NCBI GenBank assembly: GCA_030407005.1
Contig: JAUDYN010000002.1
Coordinates: forward strand, 3,906,001 to 3,970,000
DNA: 64,000 nucleotides
Reading direction: 5' to 3'
Origin: Desarmillaria ectypa
Lineage: Eukaryota > Basidiomycota > Agaricomycetes > Agaricales > Physalacriaceae
This document shows, piece by piece, positions 11,801-23,195 of the stretch. The notes beneath the pieces were generated by a model that was given only the letters and a program-made list of their open reading frames with translations, was not told the DNA's origin and did no database searches. Every line of letters begins with the position of its first letter. Positions within the stretch are counted from its first letter, which is position 1. The translations under genes and the position numbers were made by a program.

Positions 11801-12018
11801 TCCAGGAAACACAAGAAGAGGATGCACGTGTGTCCCGGATGGTCCGCGAAGAAGGGGCGCTAGTCCTGGATGATCTGGAGGATGATGCTCTTCCACTGCC
11901 CAATGAGAACGAGAGTGCTGCCGAAACTCTGAAGCCACTCACATCCTTATCTGCTGCCTCCTCTAACGTCCTTCCACCGCCCTTGCCTCCCAAACCGCTT
12001 TCTCCCCCGCCACCATGA
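8821..12018 (+). CDS. Arrestin-like N/C-domain protein with long disordered tail
   Basis: Arrestin-fold cytosolic adaptor; related fungal proteins link membrane cargo to ubiquitination or signalling, but the partner here is unknown. Exons: 8821-8837, 8892-8929, 8981-9036, 9092-9274, 9337-9403, 9467-9515, 9567-10109, 10160-10183, 10235-10763, 10816-12018; 902 residues. Arrestin features: VEFVHGYPGIPSGG near the start, then RVELRKVEQIP, PFEIRIPESIPPT, SIIIDKHDLHSTWPV-like strands and GPGDRVSVFATVRS, ending with LMGTGHPLVMDLPV. The 24-nt exon 10160-10183 is required to join NWPR to the RRIGPAPGLSLLAP segment in frame. Residues about 470-800 contain at least six degenerate repeats around TAEEEK/LTEKE, each followed by a short basic helix. 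The extreme C-terminus is proline-rich (PPPLPPKP), a potential SH3 ligand. Confidence 0.88.
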
Positions 12019-12309
12019 CTTGACATGTATCCATTACCTACTGTTATTTAGGTTTCCTCTCCTTATTTTTACTGCCTTTCATATTGGTTATCAGCGCAAC
12101 TGTTTTTTCATATACCACATTCCCTTTCGCTTATCATTCTTCTTCGATCTCTCTATAATCATTTCCAAAACTATATTGCCTACTATATTTATATCGTTAC
12201 ACTTTGATGATGCTGTCGTTGATTAGTACAAAAGGGTGATTTAAGTATGTACAGATGTGTGATTGTGTAAGTATGCCATGTTTCTGAATCAACTATGTGA
12301 TACAAATGT

Positions 12310-14260
12310 TTATCGATTTCTCCTACCCCGTCTTGATGCTGATGTTGCAGGAGGTTTCGGCGGTGCTGAAGGTGGCGGGCCCAGCTCTGCCACGTCTGAT
12401 TTTCGTTTTCTCCCTTTAGTTGTCACAGAGGTGGGAACAGGGACACTCCCTTGCTCGCCACCACCTCCACCAGTATCTACGAGCGGCGCCGAAGGCTGAC
12501 GCGGATCTGGTGGTTGTGAGAGAATGAAAGGGGATCCATGGCGAAGGTTGTTCACAGGTGAGGCCGTACCATCGGACCGCCTCTCATCCAAAAGCGGATT
12601 AGCAGTGTCAGCTGGCGGAGGGGTAGCGTAATTGAGGAAGGAACTGTAATCGATATCTGGCATGCCACCCGGGTCTATCTCCTGGCTGCCGGGTGAAATT
12701 CCTAAGACGCTGCTTAGGGAATCGATATCGCCATTCAGCGCCTCTACTGCTTGATCAATGTCTCCGATTTGCCGAAACTGTTTTTGTAAGGCACCGGGAC
12801 TCTGGGGATCGAATGGTATGAGGCCATCGCTGGGAGGTTTTAATGGTGATTGTGGGGGAGCGTAGTCACTGCTGGTGAGGGGGAGTCGTGAGGGGGATGA
12901 TTGGCCTATATCAAATATGGGGAGGTGGGAGTAGTCATTCTGAGATGGGTCTGCGACGAGCGGACCGAGCATCGAGGAAATTAACTCCCAATCAGAGGTG
13001 GACAAATTTTCCAGATTTATGCCGTTGAGGGAGGGGGTTGATATTCGTCGATCAATTTCGGTTTGAGGTGCGAGCCGAGGATCCGGCGGTCCGATATCGT
13101 TGACAATGTTCAGGTTGGGAGGGGAAGGAGGGTATTCGAGGTCTATTGCAGGGGTGGCAAAGGAAGAGATTTCGGATATTAATGGCGAAACTGCTTCAGA
13201 GGTGGTTGCCGACGGTTGTACGGTGGAACCTGGTGTCTCGACGGTCGGGTATTTCGCTGCTGTCAGAGAAAAAAATCAGAGAACATATACTGACGTGATT
13301 GAGAAAAAATTTACAAGCTGGAGAGTTCGCTGTATCCTTGTCATCTTCATCCTCTACCTCGATTATTCCAACCTTACTCCCTGCCGAGTCCCTACGCTTG
13401 TCTTCAATCATCAGACGTGAAGGTGGGAGCGGCACGATGCTATGAGGAGAGTCTCGTGGACGGCCCGAGTCCTTCTCTTTGCCGCCGGGGTTCGCCAGCT
13501 GGGTCAAAAGGTTGGCCAGGAACTTGACGATGCGGTTAATAGTGTCCTGTTGCTGTTTATACCGATTCCGAGCCTGCAGAGCCTCCTCCCACAGCAGCTG
13601 ATCCGAGCGCTTCAGTTCGTTCAAGTCCCCCGATATCGTCGTTTGGTGTCGTCGGATAGCGGCGATGCCATTGACAATAGCAGGTATGTCGAGGGCTTGA
13701 CCGGGAGGGAACGCAGGAGGAACAGAAGGGTCAGCCTGTTCAAATTCGATGGCAGCCTGATCCTTCATCTGCTTCTTTCGTTCAATGAATATCAACTGGT
13801 CCTCCTTCCCGCGCTGGAAATATGGATGTATGAACTGCGACTGGTCTGCTTCCGTTTCGCTTTTCAGTACGCCCTGCTGTAGGTGAGGCACCTTGTGAAA
13901 TCCGTACATATTCAGTTGGCGAACGAAGGAAGCAAATTTGTTGTGTTTGAACCACTGTGGGAGGTGCTCCCTTGCAAGCCGCTCATGGTCATGAACTACC
14001 CCCAAAATTCAGCCTGCTGGTGCGATATATCCACGATGATACGCACCGAAGAACGACTCCCCATCCTGAGACCACGAAATTACGTCGTTTGTTTCCTCCT
14101 TGTCGACAATCCTGGGAACGGCAAGCGGCATTAGTCTCCGTGATAACTTCGAACACTGATGGTCGACCTACATATACAGTTTTTGCAGAAACATCGGAAC
14201 CTTGGAATTGTAAGAGCGAAAGGTGTTCGTGAGGGCGACTTGCTGGTTATTAGAAGACAT
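12310..14260 (-). CDS. hsf1: Heat shock factor-type transcription factor (Hsf1-like)
   Basis: Sequence-specific transcription factor of the HSF family acting in the nucleus on heat-shock elements. Exons on the minus strand: 14260-14172, 14111-14047, 13995-13315, 13259-12310; 594 residues. Residues about 21-125 form the HSF DNA-binding domain: VPMFLQKLY, NDVISWSQDGESFFV, and the recognition-helix region FKHNKFASFVRQLNMYGFHKV. A heptad-rich stretch follows (about 165-220, EALQARNRYKQQQDTINRIVKFLANLL), the trimerisation zone. The C-terminal half is Pro/Ser-rich and acidic, as in activation domains (DWELISSML). The last acceptor is a CAG-CAG tandem (NAGNAG), so two isoforms differing by one residue are possible. 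The gene converges with the arrestin-like gene, 291 bp between stops. Hsf1 is the most likely orthologue; another fungal HSF-domain protein cannot be excluded. Confidence 0.88.
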
Positions 14261-15999
14261 GATAAGCATATAAGTAATAGAAACAGGAAAGAAATTTGAA
14301 GGTGATGGTGGCAGATGGCGAAGGAAGAAACACGTAACAACACCGATCGTAATGTTTGCCTCCAAGGTTCTTGACAAGCAGATAAGATCAACATAGAGAT
14401 CCCTTTCCGGCTGACTGGCACAAAATTCCAAATTAGGTTGCTCATATCGCCACTTTTCGCAAATTCGCATTAGCTGGGTCGGAGACAGACAGGGACCACC
14501 GAAAACTTGGGAGATCATTACCCCGTTACTGCTAGAAGTTGGGCCCTCGTGTATGAGCCGAAGACATGGGTTGAAGTATTCGAACGTCCTTGCAGGCAGC
14601 AGGCCTAGTGAAAATCATATACACATATATAACACCCATTATAGGCCTATCGACATCGACGTTGGCTCCTACTGTTCCTGAAATGAACGAGGCCGTCATT
14701 CAGTTTGAACAGAAATAACTAGGTTGAAACGGACTTGGCCAGACACAGCAATGCTGTCGTCGCAACTACTCACGGTCCGAGGGAGACACCGTCGACGAGT
14801 CAACAGCAGCGCTTTTGACGGGGGTGTTTCCGTTTGATTATGTGTACGTCGTATGAAACCGGCAAGGGGATACTCCAATGCGTTTACCTTCGCTTGAAGC
14901 TTGAACTTGTTGTAAGGGATGTTAGGCCACTCCCACTTCTCCAAAGCCGTGCAATTCGGTCGATACTTATACCGTGAATAAATATCAAGTTCAATTTCGA
15001 CGCCAGGAAGCTCTACGTAAACCGACGAACCAAATGGTATTTCGAGTCCCAAACTATAATCTTATGTTGACAACTGCTTGGCAAGAAATCGTATTGCACC
15101 GGCAAGAGTAAAAAATGACATTGAAACAGGTGTAATCAACGAATACCACCAACCCCATACCGAACCTCGCCAGTCTCGTAACGAAAGGCTTCCGCTGACT
15201 CGTCTCAGTTCAGTTCCCTGGGCCGTGAATAATTGTGCTGAAAGCATTGCCGCGCCTGGCCAAGTCCAATTGGGTCCTGGGCCCTCGGTCTTAATTCTTT
15301 CTGCTCATGCACCGCAGAAACGGTGGGAGGCAAACCAAAGTGAAGGACGATCATCGGTGAACTAATAATGGATCTGATACGTCCTCAGGTAGGTAGAGTG
15401 TTTGGATTTTCAGGAGGCTCTATGTGAACTAAGGAACATTGAGGAAGCAAATGGCCCGGCTGAACTGTTCCATCTGTGTACAAAAATCAATGAGAAACCG
15501 GAAGACGGATACTTAATTCTGAATCCGATCCTGTATCCTGATGTATTTTGTCTCCATCTCACGTATTATTACTATGGCCGCAAACTTTTTCAGTATGTTC
15601 CGGTGTCTTGGTGTAAAATCGTCACTAGAAGAGTCATCGATGACGACAATGAATCATACTGTATTGCATCGGATGATATACTTCACCAACTCCCACCCAT
15701 TTTCTGCAACCCGAAGAGCTAGAGTGGCCCAAATGGGACAGGAAAATATTGAGGCTGTGCATAAGCCTAAGCCCACACGAGCCGCAGAGATTCTCTGAGT
15801 ACTTGCCTCGTGTGCACGAGCGAGACTCCGTTGTCGACTTTCTTATGTACTTGACCTTTTTGCCCCCAGAAATTGTGGCGTCGCTTGCCGTGCTCCGTGG
15901 ACCCCTTCAAAGCCGCTCTCTCAAAGTGAAAGATAAAAAAGATCCTTGCATTATTTATACCAACGAGAGGAGATGTTGTAATGAGCAGTCCATGACACC
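14261..15999. other. Gap with broken small ORFs between hsf1 and pmt2
   Basis: No intact gene. On the minus strand 14696-15247 is one continuous frame interrupted by a single TAA at 15059-15061; the lower part is rich in aromatic residues (ELDIYSRYKYRPN). On the plus strand two overlapping frames (15414-15722 and about 15690-16001) could be exons of a lost gene; the second contains the dispersed repeat copy B. The only junction upstream that keeps frame would need an intron of 25 nt, too short for this genome. I read the block as gene remnants. Confidence 0.45.
15722..15797 (+). repeat. Copy B of a 76-nt dispersed coding-like repeat
   Basis: Matches 1777-1852 (minus strand) at 64 of 76 positions without gaps. 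Here the peptide frame around VHKPKPTRAA is open through the repeat and ends at a TGA immediately after it. Flanking sequences of the two copies are unrelated. Confidence 0.7.
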
Positions 16000-18816
16000 T
16001 TAATTATTGTAAATATTCCAACTCTGAACAAAATCAGCATCAGAGCAGAGTAAGAATAGGAGAGAACCCACTTTGCGCCACAGCAACCCCCAATGTTCGG
16101 CTATAGGTCCATCTATACCAAAAGCGACTCCCCTAAACCACCAGAATGTCAGGAATATCGACGAAGAGCAAATCCCGAAGGCGGTCCATTTTGCTTTGGT
16201 TGTCAGACGACGCGAAGAGAAGATAAAGTGATCAAGGAGATGTGCGAACATCAGCACGGAGAAGTAGAGCGTCGGAAGCTAGAATGAAGTTAGGACAGGC
16301 GATCCCTGATAGAACTTGAAGGAAGAAACCCACATAGTGGTGGACGTATGTGACACGGCCCATGATCAAGAACGGCACTGTCGCATCGCATTGTCAATCA
16401 ATAAATGTCCAAACCGCACATCGCAGGCTACCCACCATAATGAAGCGCCCATCCTAAAAATGCAATCTTCCCCACATACAAGAAATGATCCCACTCCCTC
16501 GGCTCCATATCAATATATTTCCTCTGCATCCGAAGCAGGTACACCAAAAATGTCAACAGGGCCAGGATCAAACTGATCGTGCCTCCCCACCAGATTACAG
16601 GCGTCCCCATGAGATAATACTTAACCTGGTTATCTCCCCAGCCGCACATCCTCAGTCCGAGATGGAGGAATGGCCAGTCGAACGGCTTGGACGCGAGGAT
16701 GTCTTCTTTGTCTGGATCTGGGATTAGGGCGTTGTTGGATGTCATCATCGCAACGTTGAGGTGCCAAAAGTCGCGCAAGAAGGGGGATTTGTAGAACTTC
16801 ATGTCACCCGGGGGAACTTGGAGAAGGAGTGTTAGTGTCAATGTAGGTGTGAAGAAGGAGGAGCTTACGCCGATCGTTCCAATGACTTTCGACATTCCAG
16901 TGCGTATGCGCATCCTTTGGGTCATTGTCGTTAGTACAGGTGACTTCAATCTGCTTGAAGCCCCACTGCGGGAGGACGCTATTCGCCGCACGCAAGTAAC
17001 ATCCCAAGATCTTGTGACGGAATCGCATTTGCGTTGTCAACGAATGGATTCTTTCCACCTTTTTGCCCTGTTTGATGTCGCCCACGACTTCAACGACCCA
17101 ATAGTCCGAAGCATCGCCAACAGTTGAGTTGCCATAGCACGATACTTCATGAGCCAGCTTCGTCACTGGGGCGGGGATGTTGTGGGAGTGTAAGTTGCGA
17201 GTGGTGGGTACATGTGAGAGTCGGATGACATCGCCGTCCTGCAGGAAACGTAGCGGATCATTCGGGTTGTAGTTGGGTTCTTCCCACGTTGGTAGAATGA
17301 GCCAATTATTGTTATCGTCCTTGTAATGATAGCAGGTGACTTGTTGCTGGGTGGATCCTGTCGGGTATGTCTGTACATGCGAGTGTAGAAGACCGCCGCC
17401 ATAGCCGACATTTTTCAGTGTGACCTTCGAACCGACTGCAATCTCAAGTGGACTATTCTTGAAGTCGTTTCCGACGAGATTTGCCTGGAAGAGCGAACTC
17501 ATCTGCGAGTCGCCGGGACCTGAGTGATTGAGGACCATGAAGTGAATTTTGAAGGACGCCATGAACGTGAGGACAGGAATGACAATCAGGCAGGCTATGC
17601 GGGCTCCCCAGTGCTTCAGTTGATCACGCTGAACAAGAATCAGGACATTGTGGAGGAGAAACATCAAGTTACTACTTACCACAGGCATTTTCAGGTCGCC
17701 AAACTTGTCCCAGAGATCCTCAATGGTGTACAGACCAACCAGAGCCGTGACAAACAAACCAACCAATTTGACGCTAGTGACCCAACCAATAGATAGCCCT
17801 GTCATCGTCAGCCACATCCACCAGTCTATGGAGAAAGGTCTGTATCGGTTTCAGATACGGAACGAACCGAAAATGATGGCGAACGCACTGATATTGTTGG
17901 TTGTGAAACTTTGTCAAGCAGAAGACCGTTAAGAATGTGAAAAAGAGTAGCATAGAATCCAGAAGAATGAAGCGAGAGATACATAGCCAGCCCACGTCTA
18001 GATTAACTGTGAGAACAGTAAGGCGTCAGATATAGACCACTCACCCAAAAGAACCATCAATGCCACCAAATGACAAGCCCATTGGCTCATGCCAAGCTCA
18101 ACAGCAGTATACCATCCCAGCGGGACCATGGCCACACCAAAAGTCGCCATCATGACCCGCATAGCGACGTAAGGCACATTGTCGGGGTACTGCACCCCAC
18201 TTTTGAACTCGAAGCTCCCGTCATAGCCTGCCAGCAGACCCGCGAGCCCCACCAGCATCTTCCCCAGCGGTGGATGCACATCAAAGTAAAACTCGCGCTT
18301 CAGATAATGTGACCCAAATTTTCCAAAGTGGGCTTCGTCCCACACGACAACGTCGGCCAGGCCTATCTTGTGGAAGCGGGTGTAGCAGGAGAGTAGGGTG
18401 TAGATGACGGGCGGGATGTGTTCTAGGTTTTGGTGCAGGAATTCTCGCTACACCAAGGATTAGATTGACTGTGCTGCGATGCAGGAGAAAGGAATACATA
18501 CGATGGACGTCGGGGGAGGAGGCGGCGCCATTCGTAGTCGTCCCCCGCCCATACCGCTCCTCGGTGAGCGCATTTTGTTGTAGACGTCCTTGCCCTCGTC
18601 ATTGTATGCGTTATCCATCTTCTGTGCGACCTCATACCCGTTGTCCTCAAAACTGGGACCTGCTCCTTTCGTCCTCCTCCGTGCCTTCTCTTCCATATGA
18701 TATAGAGGTAACTGCTCGTCTGCTTGAGCCCAGTTGTTTGGTGGATACTGCACTTCCTCAAAGTCTGACGAAGAAGAATCGGGATCTGACGCGCCAAAAT
18801 TCACGGCAACAGACAT
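16000..18816 (-). CDS. pmt2: Dolichyl-phosphate-mannose-protein mannosyltransferase, Pmt2 type
   Basis: Transfers mannose from dolichyl phosphate to Ser/Thr of secretory proteins in the ER membrane. Exons on the minus strand: 18816-18502, 18447-18045, 18006-17889, 17839-17680, 17628-16869, 16816-16436, 16377-16334, 16278-16072, 16023-16000; 803 residues. An acidic, disordered N-terminus precedes the first luminal loop, which carries the catalytic acidic pair (WDEAHFGKFGSHYLK, then FYFDVHPPLGKML). Multiple membrane spans follow. A luminal MIR region (about residues 365-550) contains the HSHVQTYP-type repeat. The C-terminal membrane half ends in WRKSWNIYNN. GWGDNQVKYYLMGTP and WHLNVAMMTSNNALIPDPDK are typical of the PMT2 subfamily rather than PMT1 or PMT4. 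The last exon is only 24 nt. Intron 17629-17679 is stop-free and divisible by three. The gene is head to head with vps11. Confidence 0.94.
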
Positions 18817-19428
18817 CAGCTGCCAGTCGTGGAATAAGTGAGGCTCGGCACTAGGGCCTGCGTGAAACCTTGTTAAAGAGCTGAGAAAGAAGAAAGAGCC
18901 TTGCCGGCGTCGTGAGTGACCGTGTTGTCGAATTCAAAGTTAAAAGTGTGAGGTACCGGCGTCCGCAGCTGAACAGGAAGTTTTGCCACGTTGACGGCCA
19001 AGTACAGCCTCACTCAGGCTCAGTCCGACTTTTCAGCGTACGAAATACGTCAAATCTATGTAGAATTCATTCTTGCACCAGCTCCGCCGAAAGTTAGAAT
19101 AACGCCACACAGAACCGTGAGTGCATGACAACAGATGAGTCTATGAGAACTCGGTGAATCGGTGGTAGTATAGCTGACACCAAGGAGTAATCTGGGAACA
19201 AAGACGGCGGTATTCAAGCCAGACCACTACTAAGCAATACAGAAAATCGCTGCTACTCCACTTTATTTAGGCTTGCTTTCTAGTATGCGAGTTCAATGAA
19301 CCCATAGCGAATGATGTCACGGGCAAAGTGCACTTACGTAAATATTATTTATTAATTATTTATATTACTTCAATAATTGGCGACGGATGTCGCGGCCTTT
19401 CCTTCTCGAATCGATTATCCTATATGAC
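18817..19428. promoter_or_regulatory. Bidirectional promoter region of pmt2 and vps11
   Basis: This 612-bp interval separates two divergent start codons and must carry both promoters. It has AT-rich runs (about 19335-19375) near vps11. I see no strong TATA box or defined regulatory motif. Confidence 0.6.
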
Positions 19429-22400
19429 ATGGCGACCCCGAATGTCTCTGCGCCTGGTGTGAGTGCAGCACCATTATTCGACCAACCTCACGGTGACATT
19501 AAAGTATCCTCAGTGGCGACAATTTCCATTCTTCGAAGTCGAAAAAGTGAGGGATGTCCATGACTTTGATAGTACCCCGGACATATTCAAGGTGCGTCAG
19601 TTTGCGATGCATCAGAATATTTCGATGGAATGGCGCACCAGGCTACCCTCGAAATCTCCACCGTTTCGTCATCGTCATCCGGCGTCCTTGTCGCGGATAT
19701 TCATGGCAGCATACACGCCCTCAATCGTGACTTTGAATCTGTCAATAGCTGGGTAGCTCATGTCGGTGGACGAGTGACACATATGGTGGAACGGAAGCGT
19801 ATTTTGGTTACCCTTGGAGTACGTAGCCTCTCTAACGCAGCTTGTAACGGAACTCAGCAGTATGGTGTAGGAGGAGGATGCCGTCAGGTCACCGATTCTG
19901 AAGATTTGGGATTTGGAAAACACAGACAAACGCTCAAGCTCGCCGTTACTTCTTCGTTCCGTCAAGGTACAGCTCAGCAATCGACCTCATCCTGTAAGAC
20001 ACGTCTATCCGGTCTCATATAGCAAGACTTATAATCATTAGGTATCTACCGTTGCTTTGTCCGCATCACTCTCTTACCTTGCCATCGGTTTCGGAGATGG
20101 AACCGTTCTTCTATACCGGCACCTGGACCAGTCGCTCGTAAATATCGCCGGTCTCACAGCACTTCCTAAACCACGGACGGTGCACGAATCTCCAACAGAA
20201 CCAATAACAGGCTTGGATTTCCGAGAGTCTTCTGAAGACAGTCCGAACTTGTACCTCTTCGTGGTGACGACAAATCGCGTTCTTTCATATCAGGCTTCGG
20301 GTCGCGGAAGCGGTGCTGCGGCCATTGTGGTTGATGAAGTTGGTACAGGTCTTGGTTTGGCTACCATGGATTACCGAGGGAAGGACATCATAGTGGCACG
20401 AGACGAGGCCATATACGTTTGTGGTACGGATGGGCGTGGAGCGTGCTGGGCGTATGAAGGTCAGAAATCTTCGGCTGCTTGTTGGTTCTCTACTAATTTT
20501 TTTTGACAGGGCACAAGTCTTCAATACATACACATCACAACTACGTCGTCATTGTTTCACCTCCATTCATACCAACAGCGTCTGCTGCGTCAGCAACTGT
20601 TCGCAATTTCGTAGCACGGACTACAAATGCTGGAAACAGTGATATCACAAAAGTCACATTGTTCGATCCCGAGAATAAGTTGGTAGCGTATAGTGGTACC
20701 TTCACGGAGGGTGTCCGGGAAGTAATATCTGCTTGGGGGCATCTTTATGTTCTGTCCAACGATGGTAATGTATGTACTTTTTGCTCTCTTGGATACATGC
20801 TGAGCATGCGTCTAGTTGTTTGCCCTAAGAGAGAAACCTACATCGGAAAAGCTAGACATGCTCTACACTCGCTCTCTATATCCACTGGCGCTCAATCTAG
20901 CAAAAACTCAGGGATTGGACGAATCGAGTGTCGCTGGTATTCACCAGCAATATGGTAACCACCTATATAATAAGGGTGAATACGACGCGGCCATGCAGCA
21001 ATTCATCCAGACAATTGGACATCTGCAGCCCAGTTATGTCATTCGAAAGGTTGCCTGTCTGCTTCCTCCTCTGAATAAGCTGATCTCAGATGTTGTAAAC
21101 CTAGTTCCTTGATGCCCAAAGGATACATAATTTGGTAAACTACCTCCAGGAGCTGCATTCTCTCGGACTTGCCAACTCGGATCATACGACTCTCCTTCTC
21201 AACACGTATACGAAGCTCAAAGACGTTTCTCGACTGGACAGCTTTATCAAGACCGAGTCTCGTCGAAACTCGACAGACTCGGACGAACTCCCGTTCGATT
21301 TAGAAACCGCTATCCGTGTTTGCCGACAGGCGGGTTATTTCGACCATGCATCGTACCTTGCTAAGAAGTATGAGCGCCACGAGGACTACCTGAGAATACA
21401 GATCGAAGATGCAGAGAATTACAAGGATGCTCTATTATATCTCAGAAAGCTGGGGGTGGATGCGGTTTGTGCTACGCTGCGCCAATCCATGGTTGACTGA
21501 CTCTAGTTCATTAGGCCGAGAGCAATCTTGCACGTTACGGCAGAGCAATGTTGGTCAACCTTCCCGTTGAAACGACGCAGTTACTTATCGATCTTTGTAC
21601 CAACACTTCGGGAACATTTTCTCCTGAACTGGAAGAAATATCGACTATAGTTTCGAAGACGACCACTACGGCTCCATCCTACCTTTCATATCTGGCATTG
21701 AACCGCACCTCTGTCACCGATGTCCCTCCACCATCCCCTTCCATCAAAACCGTCAAAGCTGGAGATGCAGTTTCACCAAAGGAGTCAGTGCACGAGACAT
21801 CCCGTCCATCCACGCCTCCTCCCTCCACTCCTACCACCACTAAACCTGCTCGACCTGCACCCGTTAAACAGCTTTCTCCCCGGATGTATTTTGCTCACTT
21901 TGTTGACCATATGGACCAGTTCGTTATCTTCCTCGAGACAGTAGCATTACGTCGGTGGGGCCAAAGCGTAGACAATCTACCCAGAACGCTGCCACCTTCA
22001 GACCCTCCTGTTGATGAAAAGGCTGACCAGCTTGATCAGGTGGCAGTGTGGAATACGCTCCTTGAGCTATACCTAACGCTACCGAATCCGTCGGAGAGCA
22101 ATAACGATATATCAGCTGAAGCGAAGGATTTCAGGGAGAAGGCGATGCGGGTGCTCAACAGTGATACTATACCTTATGACCCGACCCACGCACTTATTTT
22201 ATGCTCAAGTCGGGGCTATACAGAGGGCCTTGTGCTTTTGTGGGAGCGGATGGGCATGTATGAGGACGTCCTCAGATTCTGGATGGACAGAGAGAAGGAG
22301 GGAATAGCGCCTGGTGCATCGACGGAGGTGGTCAGGTATCTGAAGCAGTATGGGTCAGGGAATCCGCAGTTGTATCCGTTGGTGCTGAGGTTCTTGACGT

Positions 22401-23071
22401 CGACGCCTGAGCTGTTGAGTCGGCATCAGGAGGATGTTAAGGATGTGCTGGAGCATATCAACCGAGAGGGCATCATGCCTCCATTGGGCGTCATACAGGT
22501 GTTGAGCCGGAATTCTGTGGCGAGTGTTGGGCTCGCAAAAGAGTGGTTGATGACCCGTATTACGGAGGCAAGGGGTGAGATACAAACGGTGAACGACTTT
22601 ATATATATCTATTCTTTCTCTAGTCTGATGCTTTTTGTAGGATCAAGAATGGACGAACTCCTACAGGATGGAGACGGCCGCCAAGTTGAAGCAGGTACAA
22701 GACCTTTCTGATCCAGATCATCCCCGGGTATTCCATGTTACCCGATGTTCGACATGCGGTGGGCAGCTTGACCTTCCGAGCGTGCACTTTATGTGTAACC
22801 ATAGTTATCATCAACGGTTCGTTCATTGGCCGGGATTTCTTATTTTTTACTCATTGCTCTTTACAGTTGTTTGATGGACAACGATACCGAATGTCCAAAC
22901 TGCACCCGGGAGTACAGTGTAATACGGGAGATTAGGAGGAACAATGAGCGTTTAGCTGATCAGCATGAGTTGTTCTTGTCGGAAGTCAAGGAGAACGGGT
23001 TCAAAGCTGTTGCAGAAGGATTTGGTCGTGGTGCGCTCAACTTGGCGAGAGTAGATGAGGTCGTTTCGTAG
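19429..23071 (+). CDS. vps11: Vacuolar protein sorting 11 (HOPS/CORVET core subunit)
   Basis: Core subunit of the HOPS and CORVET tethering complexes at endosomes and vacuole. Exons: 19429-19458, 19514-19591, 19642-19818, 19871-19993, 20042-20459, 20510-20769, 20816-21049, 21105-21464, 21515-22588, 22641-22816, 22867-23071; 1044 residues. The N-terminus is a beta-propeller ([44 protein letters not shown]). It is followed by an alpha-solenoid clathrin-repeat region ([41 protein letters not shown]). The C-terminus is the Vps11 [23 protein letters not shown], then CL and CPNC, from about residue 954, split by the last intron. Length matches family members. A proline/threonine-rich linker (about 21720-21870) is specific to this protein. 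Only 124 bp separate its stop from the next start codon on the same strand. Confidence 0.95.
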
Positions 23072-23195
23072 TTGCTAGTTCTAATTTTCAACATGGATAT
23101 TTCTTTTTCTTTCACGGATTTGAGCGGGCCGGCTCCAGTAATAATTATTTTTCTTATTCCCCGTTTTGGGTCTCCGTTTTGACCCACCTTCTTCC

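Noticed and set aside
15368..15722. Two-exon gene starting ATG at 15368 with an intron at 15389-15413
   Set aside because: The intron would be 25 nt, well below the 45-70 nt seen in every other gene here; the frame also ends in the middle of another coding-like frame, so it is more likely a remnant.
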